Positions 1 through 8,369 of a DNA stretch of 64,000 nt are shown one piece after another. How positions within the stretch are numbered: the first letter of the stretch is position 1; each line of letters starts with the position of its first letter. The notes under the pieces were generated by a model. The model saw nothing but the letters and a program-made list of their open reading frames with translations, searched no databases and was not told where the DNA came from. Made by a program: the position numbers and the translations under genes. The DNA is from Pseudomonas synxantha. GTDB taxonomy: Bacteria > Pseudomonadota > Gammaproteobacteria > Pseudomonadales > Pseudomonadaceae. The stretch is taken from positions 4,402,001 to 4,466,000 of the forward strand of contig NZ_LT629786.1 of the NCBI RefSeq assembly GCF_900105675.1, in the 5' to 3' direction.

Positions 1-759
1 GACGCGTTCAAAGCCGCAGGCTTCAACGTATGGGCCAGCGCCCGCCAGCCCGATGACGTCGCCGCCCTCGCTGCCGCAGGCTTCAATGCCGTGCAGTTGG
101 ACGTCAACGACAGCGCCGCCTTGCAACACCTGGCCGAGCAATTGAGCGAGCTGGATGTGCTGGTCAACAACGCTGGCTACGGCGCCATGGGCCCGTTGCT
201 CGACGGCGGCACCGAGGCGATGCAGCGCCAGTTCCAAACCAATGTATTTTCTATCGTGGGCGTGACCCAGGCGCTGTTCCCCGCCCTGCGCCGCAGCAGG
301 GGCCTGGTGGTGAATATCGGCAGCGTTTCCGGGGTGTTGGTGACGCCGTTCGCCGGCGCGTACTGCGCATCCAAAGCCGCTGTCCACGCCTTGAGCGACG
401 CTCTGCGCATGGAGTTGGCCCCGTTTGGCGTACGCGTCATGGAAGTTCAACCCGGCGCGATCAACACCAGCTTTGCAAAGAATGCCGGGGCCCAGGCCGA
501 ACTGTTGCTCAACGAAACATCGCCATGGTGGCCGTTGCGCGAAGGCATTCGTGCCCGCAGCCAGGCCTCTCAGGACAAACCCACCCCAGCCGGTGAGTTT
601 GCGGCGGATGTGCTCAAGGCCGTGCAACTAAACCAGCCACCGCGCCTGCTGCGCTCGGGCAACGGCAGCCGCGCGTTGCCATTGATGGCGGCGCTATTGC
701 CCAAGGGGTTGCTGGAGAAGGTGTTGAAGAAGCGCTTTGGCTTGAGCGGCAGCCTCTAG
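1..759 (+). CDS. SDR family oxidoreductase (5' partial)
   Basis: Short-chain dehydrogenase/reductase, an NAD(P)-dependent oxidoreductase with a Rossmann fold; the substrate cannot be told. The reading frame is open from base 1, so the true start and probably the glycine-rich nucleotide loop lie before the window. Visible family marks are the NNAG motif (LVNNAGYG), the catalytic serine in NIGSVSG, and the YxxxK pair in YCASKAA, followed by the typical PG motif (VQPGAINT). It converges on the LysR gene; the two stop codons overlap by 4 bases at a CTAG. Family certain, function open. Confidence 0.93.
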   Translation, partial: DAFKAAGFNVWASARQPDDVAALAAAGFNAVQLDVNDSAALQHLAEQLSELDVLVNNAGYGAMGPLLDGGTEAMQRQFQTNVFSIVGVTQALFPALRRSRGLVVNIGSVSGVLVTPFAGAYCASKAAVHALSDALRMELAPFGVRVMEVQPGAINTSFAKNAGAQAELLLNETSPWWPLREGIRARSQASQDKPTPAGEFAADVLKAVQLNQPPRLLRSGNGSRALPLMAALLPKGLLEKVLKKRFGLSGSL

Positions 760-1613
760 CCCTTCATAAAATCAATAAACGCCCGCACCTTCAGCGGCAG
801 GTGTCGGGTATCCGGATACATCGCGTAGACCCCTTGGGGCGCGAAGCGATGATTCGCCAACACACGCACCAGCCTTCCAGCCTCCAGGTCCTCCTGCACC
901 AGCCATTGCGGCAAAATCGCCACACCGTGACCGCGCACGGCAAACGCTTGAAGCACCGCCGCGCTATCGGCCACCAACGCGGCAGGCCCGGCGCGGTATT
1001 GATATTGGCCACCCGCCGGGTCGGTCACGCTCAACTCAGTCAAGCGACCATGGCCCAGCCGTGGTACTTGCTCTAATTCATCCAGGTTTTGAACCCCGGC
1101 AAACTGCGGCGCCGCAACAGCAAACACATCGAACGTCGACAACTGCACCGCCCGATGATTGGAGTCAAGCAAGCGCCCCAGGCGAATCGCCACGTCGAAA
1201 CGTTCGGAGATCAAATCGGCGTGGGTGGAGGATGTGGATAAGTGAATATTCAGGTCCGGGTGCAGGCGGCGAAAGGCTTCCACCGCCGGGGCGACCACGG
1301 CCAGGGCATACTCCAGGGTGGTGGTGATACGCAGGGTGCCCTTGAGCTGGGCGTGCTCGGAGCGGGCTTCTTCCACCGCCAAACGGGCCTCTTCGAGCAT
1401 GCGCGTACAGCGAAGGTAGAAGCGTTCGCCAGCATCGGTGAGCGCGAGCTGACGGGTATTGCGGGTCAGCAGGGTAACGCCCAACTCCGCTTCCAGGCGC
1501 TTGAGGTTGAAGCTGACCACGGCGCGGGTCTGGCCGAGTAGATCAGCGGCGGCGGTGAGTGAGCCGGCCTCGACCACGGCCTTGAAGGTGTCGAATCGGT
1601 CCAGGCTGACCAT
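756..1613 (-). CDS. LysR family transcriptional regulator
   Basis: DNA-binding regulator of 285 residues, the normal LysR length. The N-terminal winged helix-turn-helix spans about residues 1-60 (FKAVVEAGSLTAAADLLG then a VSFNLKRLEAELG recognition region), followed by a two-lobed effector-binding domain with the usual GxG(V/I)AILP segment near residue 235. It is divergent from the MFS gene starting at 1725. The 111-base gap holds a perfect palindrome that is the obvious operator, so this protein probably controls the efflux gene and itself. The effector is unknown. Confidence 0.92.
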   Translation of the reverse strand: MVSLDRFDTFKAVVEAGSLTAAADLLGQTRAVVSFNLKRLEAELGVTLLTRNTRQLALTDAGERFYLRCTRMLEEARLAVEEARSEHAQLKGTLRITTTLEYALAVVAPAVEAFRRLHPDLNIHLSTSSTHADLISERFDVAIRLGRLLDSNHRAVQLSTFDVFAVAAPQFAGVQNLDELEQVPRLGHGRLTELSVTDPAGGQYQYRAGPAALVADSAAVLQAFAVRGHGVAILPQWLVQEDLEAGRLVRVLANHRFAPQGVYAMYPDTRHLPLKVRAFIDFMKG

Positions 1614-1628
1614 GGGCCACGCCCTCCG

Positions 1629-1649
1629 TTGTCAAAATATTTTTGACAA
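1629..1649. promoter_or_regulatory. Palindromic operator between LysR and MFS genes
   Basis: Perfect inverted repeat with 9-base arms TTGTCAAAA and TTTTGACAA around a TAT spacer. Its symmetry and T-N11-A-like layout suit a LysR dimer. The right arm contains TTGACA, a possible -35 element for the rightward MFS gene, so binding would affect that promoter directly. Its assignment to the adjacent LysR protein is inferred from position. Confidence 0.7.
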
Positions 1650-1724
1650 ACTAACAGCCAAACCGACGTATCTCAAACGTTGCGCCCGCCCTACCCTGCA
1701 CGCTTCATTCGCAGGATCGCGTTC

Positions 1725-2912
1725 ATGACCTACCGCTCGAAAGTCGCCTGGATCTTTTTACTGGGCTTTGCCCTGGACCTGGTGAACATGTTTGTCGCCA
1801 CCGTCGCCTACCCGGATATCGCCCGCGAACTGCAAGCCTCGGTCACGCAACTGGCGTGGATCAGCAATGCCTACATGCTCGGGTTGACGGTGATTATTCC
1901 CTTGAGTGTGTGGCTGGCGGCGATTATGGGCGAGCGCACGCTGATCGCCACCAGTCTGCTGCTGTTCGCAGGAGCCTCGGTGATGGTCGGCCAGGCCGGT
2001 TCCATCGACGTCTTGATTGGCTGGCGCGCTTTGCAGGGACTCGGTGGCGGCTTGTTGATTCCCGTGGGGCAAGCCATGGCTTACCGGCACTTCCCAGCGG
2101 TCGAGCGCAGCCAATTGACAGCGCGTGTGATGTCGGTGGCATTGCTGGTGCCAGCGCTGTCCCCGGCGTTGGGCGGGCTGATTGTCGATAGCCTGTCCTG
2201 GCGCTGGATTTTCTACGCAAACCTGCCACTGGCCTTGATCACCCTGCTGCTGGCGCTGCTGTGGATAAAACCCGATATGCCTGCAAGCGTGCGCCCGCCC
2301 CTGAACCTGGGCAGCATTTTCAAACAGGCCGCCAGCCCGATGCTGCGCGTGGCGATGCTGGTCTACCTGTGCATTCCCGGGGTATTTATCGGCACCAGCC
2401 TGATCGCCATCCTCTATGTACGCGGCCTGGGGTATGACGCCACCCAGGCCGGCGCACTCATGTTGCCCTGGGCCCTGGCCTCGGCCATGGCGATCTACCT
2501 GAGCAAGCAACTCTTCAATCGTTGTGGCCCGAAACCCTTGCTGGTGGCGGGCATGGCGCTGCAATGCGGCGGCATCCTGTTGCTCAACGAGCCGGCCCTG
2601 ATCATTGCCGCCTATGCCTTGATGGGCCTGGGCGGCAGCCTGTGCAGCAGCACCGCACAGACCCTGGCCTTTCTGGATATCCCCACCGAGCGCATGGGCC
2701 ACGCCAGCGCCTTGTGGAATATCAACCGCCAAGTGAGTTTCTGCTTGGGTGCCGCCGTACTCAGTGCCGTGCTGTCGGCCTTGGATTCCTTCGCCATAAC
2801 CTTCACGATGGCGGCAGCCTTGACCCTGTTGCCGCTTTTCGCAGTGTTGCGCCTGGATGCATCCAGGGTACGCAGCCTGCTTCACCCTTCCAGCGAGCCC
2901 AAGCATGATTGA
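1725..2912 (+). CDS. MFS transporter, EmrB/QacA-like
   Basis: Inner-membrane proton-driven exporter of 395 residues. The N-terminal half resembles DHA2 drug exporters: WISNAYMLG in helix 2, a GxxQGLGGG-type turn (RALQGLGGGLLIP), and motif C in helix 5 (PALSPALGGLIVDSL followed by SWRWIFYANLP). The length fits about 12 membrane helices rather than the 14 of full DHA2 proteins. The start at 1725 is chosen because AGGA lies at 1713-1716; an in-frame start 15 codons earlier lacks this. It is divergent from a LysR gene and overlaps the next gene by 8 bases, so the two are probably co-transcribed. Confidence 0.9.
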   Translation: MTYRSKVAWIFLLGFALDLVNMFVATVAYPDIARELQASVTQLAWISNAYMLGLTVIIPLSVWLAAIMGERTLIATSLLLFAGASVMVGQAGSIDVLIGWRALQGLGGGLLIPVGQAMAYRHFPAVERSQLTARVMSVALLVPALSPALGGLIVDSLSWRWIFYANLPLALITLLLALLWIKPDMPASVRPPLNLGSIFKQAASPMLRVAMLVYLCIPGVFIGTSLIAILYVRGLGYDATQAGALMLPWALASAMAIYLSKQLFNRCGPKPLLVAGMALQCGGILLLNEPALIIAAYALMGLGGSLCSSTAQTLAFLDIPTERMGHASALWNINRQVSFCLGAAVLSAVLSALDSFAITFTMAAALTLLPLFAVLRLDASRVRSLLHPSSEPKHD

Positions 2913-3306
2913 CTACAGTGATTTTTTTGAAGAAGTGATCCAGACCCACGTCGAGATCGAGCAATGGTTTGCCGGTGTTGCGCCTGAGGGCACCCTGCAA
3001 AACCTGCTGGCGCGCTTCTCACCCGAGTTCAGCATGGTCGCGCCCGCCACCGGTACGCGCGTCAATAGAGCCGGGGTCAATGCGCTATTCACGCGCCTGG
3101 GCGGAATGCGCCCGGGGTTGAAAATCACCTTGAGTGAAATGACCGGCATTGATCGTCATGCGCGGGGGGCCACGGTGACTTACCGCGAGCATCAGGTGGA
3201 TGACAGTGGTACACAGACGGATCGCCGGGCCACTGTGGTGTTTGAGAAGCAGGCCAGTGGTGCGCTGTTGTGGCGGCACTTGCATGAAACGTTTATCAAG
3301 GCTTAA
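2905..3306 (+). CDS. NTF2-like / DUF4440-type small protein
   Basis: Protein of 133 residues with the alpha-then-curved-sheet pattern of the NTF2/SnoaL superfamily (DUF4440-like): an N-terminal helix (IQTHVEIEQWFAG), then alternating beta strands ending in LLWRHLHETFI. No signal peptide is seen. Members are small enzymes or binding proteins, and no activity can be assigned from sequence. The ATG at 2905 overlaps the end of the MFS gene by 8 bases, which supports this start over one 16 codons earlier and indicates translational coupling. Confidence 0.75.
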   Translation: MIDYSDFFEEVIQTHVEIEQWFAGVAPEGTLQNLLARFSPEFSMVAPATGTRVNRAGVNALFTRLGGMRPGLKITLSEMTGIDRHARGATVTYREHQVDDSGTQTDRRATVVFEKQASGALLWRHLHETFIKA

Positions 3307-3317
3307 CGCGGGTCTGA

Positions 3318-3407
3318 ATGTGGGAGGGGGCTTGCTCCCGATAGCGGTGTGTCAGTGTCAGATGTACCGACTGACACACTGCTATCGGGAGCAAGCCCCC
3401 TCCCACA
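3318..3407. repeat. REPIN (two inverted REP sequences)
   Basis: Near-perfect 90-base palindrome. The left arm begins ATGTGGGAGG and contains GGGGGCTTGCTCCCGATAGC; the right arm is its reverse complement, ending in CCTCCCACAT. The centre also pairs through GTGTGTCAGT and ACTGACACAC. It sits between the convergent 3' ends of the DUF4440-like gene and the HlyD-family gene, where its RNA hairpin may also limit read-through. Such elements are mobilised in trans by RAYT transposases; none is encoded in this window. Confidence 0.93.
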
Positions 3408-3426
3408 TTTGAATCTCCCACAGTTT

Positions 3427-4287
3427 TTAGTTTTGTGTTGGGTTGACGATCACGGTGCAGGTGATGCCAGCCGCCAGCAGCACGCCCTCGGGCACTTCAT
3501 CAATGTGAATGCGCACCGGCACGCGCTGGGCCAGCCTCACCCAGTTGAACGTGGGGTTCACATCGGCAATCAGCTCGCGGCTCTCAGGGTTGTCACGGTC
3601 GTAGATACCGCGGGAGATGCTTTCCACATGGCCCTTTAGGGTCTCGCCGCTCATCAGCTGCATGTCGGCTTTGTCACCGACTTTGACGTGGGGCAGCTTG
3701 GTCTCCTCAAAGAAGCCATAAACCCAGAACGAATTCATATCCACCACAGCCATCTTCGCCTCGCCGATACGCGCATAGTCGCCGCGATGCACGTTGAGGT
3801 TGGTGACGTAGCCGTCCACCGCCGCCAGCACGCGGGTGCGTTTCAGGTTGAGTTCAGCGGCTTCCAGTTGCGCCAGGGCGTGCTGGTAATCGGCCAGGGC
3901 CGAGTCGGCGATGTTGCTGGCGTCGTCGCGGTTTTCCCTGGAGATCACCAGGGCGTCGAGGTCGGCGCGACGGTGGGCGTTGAGCTTGCGCATCTCCCAG
4001 GTGGCCTTGCGTGAGGCCACCAGCGATTGGGCTTGCCTGACGGCAATGCGGTAGTGCTCGGGGTCGATCTGCATCAGCAGGTCGCCTTTTTTCACCAGCT
4101 GGTTATCGCGTACCGGCACATCCACCACCTCGCCGGTCACGTCAGCCGCCACGTTGATGATGTCGGCGCGTACCCGGCCATCACGGGTCCAGGGCGTTTG
4201 CATGTAGTGCACCCATAATGTGCGGCCAATCCAGATTGCCAAAGCCAGCACCAGCAAGGTGGCGAGCAGGCTGAAAAACTTTTTCAT
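3427..4287 (-). CDS. HlyD family periplasmic adaptor subunit (AaeA-like)
   Basis: Membrane fusion protein of 286 residues linking an inner-membrane pump to an outer-membrane channel. It has one N-terminal membrane anchor (about residues 5-25), a biotinyl-lipoyl-like half (VTGEVVDVPVRDNQLVKKGDLL), a short helical hairpin rich in A, Q and L, and the second lipoyl half (VDGYVTNLNVHRGDYA). The TPWTRDGRVRAD segment after the anchor is typical of AaeA/EmrA relatives. It is last in the operon of outer-membrane factor, FUSC protein, DUF1656 protein and this adaptor, 10 bases after the DUF1656 gene. Confidence 0.92.
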   Translation of the reverse strand: MKKFFSLLATLLVLALAIWIGRTLWVHYMQTPWTRDGRVRADIINVAADVTGEVVDVPVRDNQLVKKGDLLMQIDPEHYRIAVRQAQSLVASRKATWEMRKLNAHRRADLDALVISRENRDDASNIADSALADYQHALAQLEAAELNLKRTRVLAAVDGYVTNLNVHRGDYARIGEAKMAVVDMNSFWVYGFFEETKLPHVKVGDKADMQLMSGETLKGHVESISRGIYDRDNPESRELIADVNPTFNWVRLAQRVPVRIHIDEVPEGVLLAAGITCTVIVNPTQN

Positions 4288-4297
4288 CGGGGCATTC

Positions 4298-4498
4298 TCA
4301 ACGGTAGACGCTCAGCGCCAGGGCGCCGAACAAGCAAGCGAACAGGCTCAGGCGCAGCAACGCCGGGTGCCAGAAAAACCGATACAGGTCGAACCCGGCC
4401 AGGAAGCGATCAATCGCCCAGGCCAACACCGCGGCGATCAGGAACATCAGGGTCATGGTCGGCATATAGATGCCATGAAATGCGATTTCACGGGGCAT
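4298..4498 (-). CDS. DUF1656 domain-containing protein (AaeX-like)
   Basis: Small inner-membrane protein of 66 residues with two hydrophobic segments (about residues 12-30 and 45-64) and the family opening PREIAFHGIYMP. Members almost always sit between a FUSC protein and a HlyD adaptor, as here; the E. coli counterpart is AaeX. Its role in the pump is not established. The start overlaps the end of the FUSC gene by 11 bases, indicating coupled translation. Confidence 0.9.
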   Translation of the reverse strand: MPREIAFHGIYMPTMTLMFLIAAVLAWAIDRFLAGFDLYRFFWHPALLRLSLFACLFGALALSVYR

Positions 4499-6668
4499 TC
4501 GAGGCTCCTTTTAGGGCCGCCAGTGGCGATTGCGGGTCGAGCAGCGAAGTGCGGATAAAGTGCAGGTAGCTCTTCACCCGGCGCAGGGCCGAGGTGTCGA
4601 AGTGCGGGGCGAAGGGTTCGTCGGTGGCCTGTACGCGGCTGATCGCATGGTCGACGGCGATCAAGCCGCGCTCCAGGTTGCTGGCGCTGGGTTGCCGGAA
4701 CAAGCGCACCAACGAGCGGCCCATTACACGAATTGCCTGGCGCCATGGCTGGGACTCGGCATACGCCGGGTGCACCGGCAGAATCGCTTGCTCCTTGCGC
4801 AACTCGATGATCGCGTGGCCGACTTCCAATACCACGAACATCCAGCGCAGCAAGTCGCGCTGCACCTGCGGCTGGCCGACCGCGAGGCCGTAGGCCTGGT
4901 GCAGCAGGTCGCGGGTGCGGCTTTCAAAGCTCGAGGCCAGGCCCTTGAGCTTGGCGCTGATCGCATACACCACCTGCTCACGCAGGTCCTGCTCCAGGCG
5001 GCGCCACAACCAGCGGCTGTTGGGCGGCAGGATGATCGCCCCCGCTGCCGCGCACACCAGCATGCCGATGACCATGGCAATGTAGTCGTTGATAAAGGTG
5101 TAGGGGTTGTAGACCGTGAGGTTGTCCGGCACCGAGCCGGTGCTGAAGAAAATCAACAGCCCCACACCGACACCGGCGTACCGGGGGCGGGAAGAGAGAA
5201 AGGCCCCGAAGATGATCACCGGTGCGAGCATCACGCACAGCAACGGGAAACCGTCGATCCTGGGAAACACGAAGAACATTTCGACAAAGCCGACCAAGGC
5301 GCCGATCAAGGTGCCGCAGGCCATCTGGAACGCCATGCGCTTGGGGTTGGGTGTGGCGGCGGAGAGGCCCACCGTGGCCGCTGCGATCAAGGTCATGGTC
5401 GCGCCGCTGGGCCAGGCGGTGGCGACCCAGTAACTGCCCAGCACGACAAGGATAAATGAGGCCCGTACCCCGGCGGCGGTGCAGGCCAGCCAGTTGGTTT
5501 TCGGCGTGTAGGATTCGTGCCAGTCTTCCCGCGCATGGTGGTGGTCGGCCAGGGACGCGTGGGTTTGCGCGTAGTTGTGCAGGTCGTCGACGAAGCGGTA
5601 CAACAACTCGTAGGCAGTATGGAAATCCAGTTGCTCGGCTTCGGTAGGGTTATCGTCCTGGAAGCTCGCCCGCAGGCTGCGCACCTTGGCAGGAAGGCCG
5701 TCCTTGTAGGCGCTCAGTTGATTGACCAGGTGTGCGGCATCCGGGCTGGTGAGGGCGCGACCGGAGAAGCTGTCGAGCACTTCGGCGAGATCTTGCAGGC
5801 CGGGTTTGATCGCTGCGACCACATGATCGGCCTCATCGGCACGCAAGCGTTCAAGCAACTGGTGCAGGGCGTTGAAGCGCGTGGTGATGCTCATGAATTC
5901 GCTGTTGAGGCGACTGAGTCGCCCATTGCGCCGACGCATGTGCGGGTCTTCGAACACGGTGACGCTGCGCAAGCCTTCCAGGCCCACCGCTTCGGCGATA
6001 AAGCGCACGTTGCTGGCCTCGAAGCCCTCCCGCTGGCTGCGCCCGCGCAGGCCGTCGGTGACGAACAGCGCGAACACGCCGAAGCGCTGGTACAACGCGT
6101 TGCGCATGGCCGCGCTGGAGGTCTGCGGCAGGATCGCCGCGCTGACCAGCGTGGAGCAAAGAATCCCCAGGGAGATTTCCAGCACCCGCCATACGGCCGC
6201 CATAAAGGCGCCGTCCGGGTGGGCCAGGGCCGGCAGCCCGACCATCGCTGCGGTGTAGCCGGCGAGCACAAAGCCATAGGCGCGGAAGTTGCGGTTACGC
6301 GTGGCGCCCGCGGTACAAATGCCCACCCAGATCGCCAGCGCGCCGAGGAACAGTTCGGTGTTCTGCGCAAACAAGGCGATCAGCAGCACCATCACCGCCG
6401 ACCCCGCCAAGGTGCCCAGGAAGCGGTAGAAACTTTTGGCGAACACCTGGCCGCTCTGGGGCTGCATTACGATAAATACGGTGATCATCGCCGTGCGCGG
6501 TTGCGGCAGTTCCAGGCGCATGGCCAGCCACAGCGTGAGAAACGCAGCGACCAGCACCTTGAAGATATACACCCAGGTCACGCCGTCGCTGCGTGCCCAG
6601 TCGAAAAAGCCACGGCGCCACTCAAGGGAATGCAACCAGCGCAGCGGTGCAGGCAAGGGAGTCATCAA
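4488..6668 (-). CDS. FUSC family protein (AaeB-like efflux pump)
   Basis: Inner-membrane transporter of 726 residues, the length of AaeB and other fusaric-acid-resistance-type proteins. Two membrane blocks are visible: residues about 30-180 (IFKVLVAAFLTLWLAMRLELPQPRTAM onward) and about 390-530 (with GATMTLIAAATVGLSAATPNP and PVIIFGAFLSSRPRYAGVG), each followed by a large soluble helical region. AaeB relatives export aromatic carboxylic acids; the substrate here is inferred from that family. It lies 7 bases downstream of the outer-membrane-factor gene and overlaps the DUF1656 gene. Confidence 0.93.
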   Translation of the reverse strand: MMTPLPAPLRWLHSLEWRRGFFDWARSDGVTWVYIFKVLVAAFLTLWLAMRLELPQPRTAMITVFIVMQPQSGQVFAKSFYRFLGTLAGSAVMVLLIALFAQNTELFLGALAIWVGICTAGATRNRNFRAYGFVLAGYTAAMVGLPALAHPDGAFMAAVWRVLEISLGILCSTLVSAAILPQTSSAAMRNALYQRFGVFALFVTDGLRGRSQREGFEASNVRFIAEAVGLEGLRSVTVFEDPHMRRRNGRLSRLNSEFMSITTRFNALHQLLERLRADEADHVVAAIKPGLQDLAEVLDSFSGRALTSPDAAHLVNQLSAYKDGLPAKVRSLRASFQDDNPTEAEQLDFHTAYELLYRFVDDLHNYAQTHASLADHHHAREDWHESYTPKTNWLACTAAGVRASFILVVLGSYWVATAWPSGATMTLIAAATVGLSAATPNPKRMAFQMACGTLIGALVGFVEMFFVFPRIDGFPLLCVMLAPVIIFGAFLSSRPRYAGVGVGLLIFFSTGSVPDNLTVYNPYTFINDYIAMVIGMLVCAAAGAIILPPNSRWLWRRLEQDLREQVVYAISAKLKGLASSFESRTRDLLHQAYGLAVGQPQVQRDLLRWMFVVLEVGHAIIELRKEQAILPVHPAYAESQPWRQAIRVMGRSLVRLFRQPSASNLERGLIAVDHAISRVQATDEPFAPHFDTSALRRVKSYLHFIRTSLLDPQSPLAALKGASNAP

Positions 6669-6675
6669 ATCCTAC

Positions 6676-8187
6676 TCAGTGATCAAACACGGCAAGCGCC
6701 GCCGGGGTCTTGCTCGGAAGGGTCTTGGCATCCTGGGGCACATCGTTGCCGGCACCGAGGCCGCCGCCCAGGGCGGTCACCAATTCCGCATGGACACTCA
6801 GGCGCGCCGCCTGTACCTGTTGCTCGACCTGTTGCTGACGGAACAGCAGGCTCTGGGCGTTGAGCACATTGAGGTAATCGGTCAGGCCGCGTTGGTAGGC
6901 GATCATGGCGATGTCGTAGGTTTTCTGCGCCGAGGCCACCGACTGCGCGGCGAAGGCCGACTGCTTGTCCATGGACTCGCGGCGGATCAACTGGTCGCTG
7001 ACGCCCTTGAGCGCGTTGACCAGGGTCTGGTTGTACTGGGCGACGGCGATGTCATAACCGGCACTGGCTTCGCCCAGTTGGGCGCGCAGGCGGCCGCCAT
7101 CAAAAATTGGCAAGGTGATCGCCGGGCCGACGTTGTAGTTGAATTTCTTCCCCGCCAGGAATTCCAGCATGCCGCCGCCGGTGGCCATGTAGCCGAGGCT
7201 GCCGACCAAGTCGACGTTGGGGTAGAAACCGGCGTGGGCCACGTCAATGCCACGGGCCTGGGCCGCCACCTGCCAGCGGCTGGCGACCACGTCCGGGCGT
7301 TGACCGAGCAACTGCGCCGGCAGGCTCGAAGGCAGTTTCAACGGTGCGGCGAGGGCCAGGCACGGGCGTTGCAACTGCGCACCCTCGCCCGGGCCTTTGC
7401 CCGCCAGCGCCGCCAGTTGGTTACGGCTCAAGGCGATTTCTTCGTCAAGGGCATCCAGTTGGCGATGGGTCTCCGGCAGCGGGCCTTCGGCCTGGCTGAC
7501 GTCGAAGTGCGTGCCGATCCCGGCGTCCAGGCGTTTGTGGGCCAGGTCGAGGATCTGCTGTTGCTGGGTCAGGGTGGCAGCGGCGATATCGCGGTTGGCG
7601 TAGTGCAACGACAGCTGGATATAGGCGCGCACCACGTTGTTCTGCAGTTCGAGCTGGGCCTGGCGCGCTTCGGCGGCGCTCATATGGGCGAGGTCGACGG
7701 CGCGCTCGGTGTTGTTGCTTTCCCGCCCCCACAGGTCGAGTGCGTAGCTCAGACCCAGGGACGAATTGTTGTCCCAGGTGTTGGCACCGCTCAGTTCGCC
7801 GGGACCGTAGAACTGATCTTTCGGCCAGTTGTGGCGCTTGAGGGTAGTGTCGCTGTTGACTTGCAACGACTCGGCCGACTCCGCTACTCCGGCCAGCGCC
7901 CGCGCTTGTCGCACGCGTGCGGCGGCCATGGCCAGGCTGGGACTGTTCTGGGTGGCGAGTTCGACCCAGCGGTTGAGCTGCGGATCGCCGTAGGCTTGCC
8001 ACCATTGGGTGGTGGGCCAGTGGGCGTCCTGGGCGGCGTCTTGAATGGCTTCGTCGGTGGCCAAAGTATTGGCGTTGAGGGCGTGGCCTTGGGGGGCGAT
8101 TCCTCCGGTTCCGATGCAGCCGCTGATGGCTAACGATAAGGCCCAAACACTGAGAGTCTTCAGCTCTCTGCTGATGTGACGCGGCAC
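6676..8187 (-). CDS. Outer membrane efflux lipoprotein, NodT family
   Basis: TolC-like outer-membrane channel of 503 residues. A lipoprotein signal ends in LAISGC, so the mature protein starts at a lipidated Cys near residue 23. Two duplicated coiled-coil and beta-barrel halves follow, with family marks WWQAYGDPQLNRWVELA, a GLSYALDLWGR segment near residue 150 and PIFDGGRLRAQL near residue 350. It is the first gene of the operon with the FUSC, DUF1656 and HlyD genes, giving a complete tripartite pump; AaeXAB of E. coli lacks a dedicated channel gene. It is divergent from a LysR regulator across 182 bases. Confidence 0.94.
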   Translation of the reverse strand: MPRHISRELKTLSVWALSLAISGCIGTGGIAPQGHALNANTLATDEAIQDAAQDAHWPTTQWWQAYGDPQLNRWVELATQNSPSLAMAAARVRQARALAGVAESAESLQVNSDTTLKRHNWPKDQFYGPGELSGANTWDNNSSLGLSYALDLWGRESNNTERAVDLAHMSAAEARQAQLELQNNVVRAYIQLSLHYANRDIAAATLTQQQQILDLAHKRLDAGIGTHFDVSQAEGPLPETHRQLDALDEEIALSRNQLAALAGKGPGEGAQLQRPCLALAAPLKLPSSLPAQLLGQRPDVVASRWQVAAQARGIDVAHAGFYPNVDLVGSLGYMATGGGMLEFLAGKKFNYNVGPAITLPIFDGGRLRAQLGEASAGYDIAVAQYNQTLVNALKGVSDQLIRRESMDKQSAFAAQSVASAQKTYDIAMIAYQRGLTDYLNVLNAQSLLFRQQQVEQQVQAARLSVHAELVTALGGGLGAGNDVPQDAKTLPSKTPAALAVFDH

Positions 8188-8369
8188 GGCAAGCGAATTC
8201 CTGAGAGGGTGTTGCGCAAGAGGTGGCGCAATTCTAGGCGGCGGCAGGGAGGACGATAAGCTGGCATTCCTGTGAATCTTTGTTACCGTTCAGGCGATAA
8301 TCCGTTGGTAGGGATCACTGGACGGCGTTACTTTCTGTCACAATTTGCTATCTCCCTTGAGAACACCCC

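Noticed and set aside
3200..3639. Short frames reading through the REPIN at 3.3 kb
   Set aside because: They consist of translated repeat sequence and the antisense of the HlyD-family gene; similar frames recur at every REPIN.
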